Shown piece after piece: positions 6,997-8,517 of a stretch of 8,517 nt of DNA. Below the pieces are notes generated by a model that did not search any database, was not told the DNA's origin, and saw nothing but the letters and a program-made list of their open reading frames with translations. The stretch covers positions 1-8,517 of the forward strand of contig JAEZDP010000273.1 in assembly GCA_023418055.1 (NCBI GenBank), read 5' to 3'. Every line of letters starts with the position of its first letter. The first letter of the stretch is position 1. The position numbers and the translations under genes were made by a program. Origin of the DNA: Acidobacteriota bacterium. Its GTDB lineage: Bacteria; Acidobacteriota; Vicinamibacteria; Vicinamibacterales; Vicinamibacteraceae.

Positions 6997-8184
6997 TCAC
7001 CGCCGGCGCAGGGCCACATGGGTCTGCGAAGGCGAGTCGGGATGGTGTTCCAGCCAGCCCACCACGTCGAACCACCGCGTCCACACGCGGTCGACCCAGG
7101 CCCGCGGCACGAAGGCCTCCCCATACGTCGCCGTCGCGCCATAACGCAGGTTGCTGAAGCTGAAGCGTCCATCGTCGAAGTCGGCGATGAGGGCGTCGAA
7201 ATCAGGAAAATGCGGCTCGTGGTACGGGCGCGAGGCAGACGGATGCGTCCAGAGGGTGACGACCGCGACGCCGCCGGGCACCAGCCACCGATGGATTTCC
7301 TCGAGCCACGCGAGGTGACTGACCTCCGAGAGGTGAGTGAAGACCGAGAACGACACCACCAGCGAGCAATGGCCCGTGGGCAGGTCCGTAGGAGGCAGCG
7401 CCGGGACCAGGTGCCAGGTGCCGAAGGGCAGGTGGGCGCGGCACCACTCCACGAGCATGGCACTGACGTCGACGCCGACCACGTCTGCCTGTGGGGCGTC
7501 CTTCCTGAAGAACCGCACCATGCGACCGTAGCCGCAGCCGAAGTCCAGCAGGCGATCGACATGCGAGAAATCCACCCCTGCCTCGCGTGCCAGTTGGCGC
7601 ATCAGCCGGTACTGGTTGAAGCCGTGCGTGAGGCTGGTGCCACCGGCCGCCCCCGTGAGCCGCTCCTGAATCTCTTCGGCAGGCAGCGGCGGTACCAGTC
7701 CACCGCTGACGTCGGCACCTGGCATCTGGGTGTTGAGCCACAGCCAGAACGCATCGTCGAACTGCGCCAGGTCGCCGACGTGGACGCCCGAGGGGCGGGT
7801 CAGCATCTCTCGCCATCGTTCGATCTGTGCGGTGAGCCGCCGATCGGTTGGCTCGAGGGCCACATCGCCCGCCGCGCACCAGTCGATGCCCCGGCGAAAG
7901 CCCCGACGCTCGAGGTCTGCACCGATCTCATGCACGTACATCGAGCAGACCACGACGAAGGGGCGGGGGAGTTCCGGCGTCAGGACGTCGTCCGGAGCCG
8001 CCACTCGAAGCCCGTGCCACGTCGGGCCGGGCGCCGGGCCCCTGCCATGAATCACGCCTGCGACCGCGAACCGTCCGTCCAGGCGCGTGTGCGTGGCCGC
8101 GGCCAGGCTGCCGGTGCCCCACAGCCACACGGCACGGGCGCCGAGCTGACCGAGGACGTTGGACGGGTAAGTGGGTGTGGACAC
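6997..8184 (-). CDS. PglD-like Rossmann domain fused to class I SAM-dependent methyltransferase
   Basis: With the start at GTG 8184-8182 the product has 395 residues. Residues 18-110 form a nucleotide-binding fold: VWLWGTGSLAAA around 19-30, VAGVIHGRG at 41-49 and VVVCSMYVHEIGADL at 77-91, where a PglD-type or sugar-methyltransferase accessory Rossmann domain reads a variable strand and a redox-like position. Residues 185-395 form the methyltransferase: LTHGFNQYR, then LLDFGCGYGR at 212-221 (motif I), VVGVDVS at 235-241 with D239, VSFSVFTHLSE at 277-287 and LVPGGVAVVTL at 301-311. The likely task is methylating a sugar or lipid-linked intermediate; the substrate is unknown. An in-frame ATG at 8271-8269 would add 29 residues but overlaps the upstream gene by 86 bases, and the added residues look non-conserved. 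It is the second gene of a leftward operon and converges on the 1189-residue gene with a 15-base gap. Confidence 0.85.
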   Translation of the reverse strand: MSTPTYPSNVLGQLGARAVWLWGTGSLAAATHTRLDGRFAVAGVIHGRGPAPGPTWHGLRVAAPDDVLTPELPRPFVVVCSMYVHEIGADLERRGFRRGIDWCAAGDVALEPTDRRLTAQIERWREMLTRPSGVHVGDLAQFDDAFWLWLNTQMPGADVSGGLVPPLPAEEIQERLTGAAGGTSLTHGFNQYRLMRQLAREAGVDFSHVDRLLDFGCGYGRMVRFFRKDAPQADVVGVDVSAMLVEWCRAHLPFGTWHLVPALPPTDLPTGHCSLVVSFSVFTHLSEVSHLAWLEEIHRWLVPGGVAVVTLWTHPSASRPYHEPHFPDFDALIADFDDGRFSFSNLRYGATATYGEAFVPRAWVDRVWTRWFDVVGWLEHHPDSPSQTHVALRRR

Positions 8185-8185
8185 G

Positions 8186-8517
8186 TCAAGGTCTCCTGAA
8201 GATGCACACGCTGGTCCGGCCGACGGCCCAGCCTGGCCAGTCGCGGTCCATCTTGCCGGACAGCAAACCATACGCGCGGGCGAGTTCAGCCAGATCGGCG
8301 TCCCCCATCCGCCGGCCGCGCGTGTCCGTCATCATGAGTTGCCCTCCAGGGCGCAGCGTGGCGGCGGCGTGCTGAACGGCCGCGCGGACGGCCGGCTCGT
8401 CCACGCCGGCCACCAGCAGCAGGTCCACGTCGCGTGAGCACAGCGACGTGAGCGCGTCGGTGCGCTCATAGTGCACCAGCGACTCGAAGGCCCCCACGTG
8501 GGCAGCGGCGTCGGCGA
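8186..8517 (-). CDS. C-terminal part of a class I methyltransferase-like protein (partial)
   Basis: The frame is open from the window edge to TGA at 8188-8186 and gives 109 residues, so the N-terminus and its SAM motif I lie outside. The visible part has VDLLLVAGVDEPAVRAAVQ, then ATLRPGGQLMMTDTRG, the late strands and the PGG turn of a class I fold. It looks most like Methyltransf_24-type enzymes, in which a D-x-hydrophobic strand precedes a helix and the LxPGG turn. A GTG at 8497 is an internal Val, not a needed start, because the frame continues upstream with ADAAAH. The stop is one base before the next gene's GTG, so the two are cotranscribed and probably coupled. With motif I unseen, the enzyme class is moderately secure and the substrate unknown. 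Confidence 0.7.
   Translation of the reverse strand, partial: ADAAAHVGAFESLVHYERTDALTSLCSRDVDLLLVAGVDEPAVRAAVQHAAATLRPGGQLMMTDTRGRRMGDADLAELARAYGLLSGKMDRDWPGWAVGRTSVCIFRRP
8193..8197 (-). promoter_or_regulatory. Ribosome binding site that sets the methyltransferase start at 8184
   Basis: On the minus strand AGGAG is followed by eight bases (ACCTTGAC) and then GTG. The upstream gene's TGA at 8188-8186 sits within that spacer. This argues for the GTG at 8184 rather than the longer ATG reading at 8271, and for coupling of the two genes. Confidence 0.8.

Noticed and set aside
7018..8199. 393-codon open frame on the plus strand
   Set aside because: It is antisense to the 395-residue methyltransferase gene and shows no recognisable domain; long shadow frames are expected at this GC content.
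6997..8271. Longer reading of the Rossmann-methyltransferase gene from ATG 8271
   Set aside because: The extra 29 residues overlap the upstream gene by 86 bases and look non-conserved; the GTG at 8184 has AGGAG eight bases upstream.
1..8517. CRISPR arrays, tRNA/rRNA genes, insertion sequences or tandem repeats
   Set aside because: No regularly spaced direct repeats, tRNA-like cloverleaf, rRNA motif or transposase was seen on either strand by eye.

Overview
The window is high-GC bacterial chromosomal DNA. Two lines I counted near 900 gave about 70-75% GC, and the 2641-2940 stretch gave about 64%. It is gene-dense, with GTG starts and overlapping genes. This suits a free-living high-GC bacterium, and Acidobacteriota of the Vicinamibacteria type, myxobacteria or Actinobacteria are all possible. 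Nothing here fixes the lineage. I see no RNA gene, mobile element or CRISPR array.

Left edge (1-140, minus): the first 46 codons of a DNA alkylation-repair protein with an Ada-type zinc/methyl-acceptor N-terminus (AdaA or Ada-AlkA family). It is divergent from the next gene, with a short spacer of about 80 bases, and is functionally unrelated to the rest.

Centre (224-6981, plus): two very large genes that overlap by four bases (GTGA) and are probably translationally coupled. The first encodes a 1063-residue Maf/MptE-like (DUF115, MAF_flag10) protein with a long C-terminal extension that looks helical and then beta-propeller-like. The second encodes a 1189-residue assembly line. In order it has a class I methyltransferase, a GT2-type glycosyltransferase, a linker, a second methyltransferase, a protein-kinase-fold domain with intact catalytic motifs, a coiled coil and TPR-like helices. 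The second half has the domain order of WbdD, the kinase/methyltransferase that caps O8/O9a O-polysaccharides and sets their length through its coiled coil.

Right side (6997-8517, minus, convergent): an operon running leftwards. A methyltransferase C-terminus enters from the window edge. One base after its stop, behind a clear Shine-Dalgarno sequence, starts a 395-residue protein with a PglD-like Rossmann domain and a class I methyltransferase domain.

Taken together, 224-8517 reads as part of a cell-surface glycan or glycoprotein locus: a Maf-type sugar transferase, a multi-domain glycosyltransferase/capping enzyme and several methyltransferases for sugar or phosphate methylation. The glycan, the acceptor and the export route are not visible. 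The most unusual object is the 1189-residue protein, which appears to join chain transfer, capping and a possible length ruler in one polypeptide.
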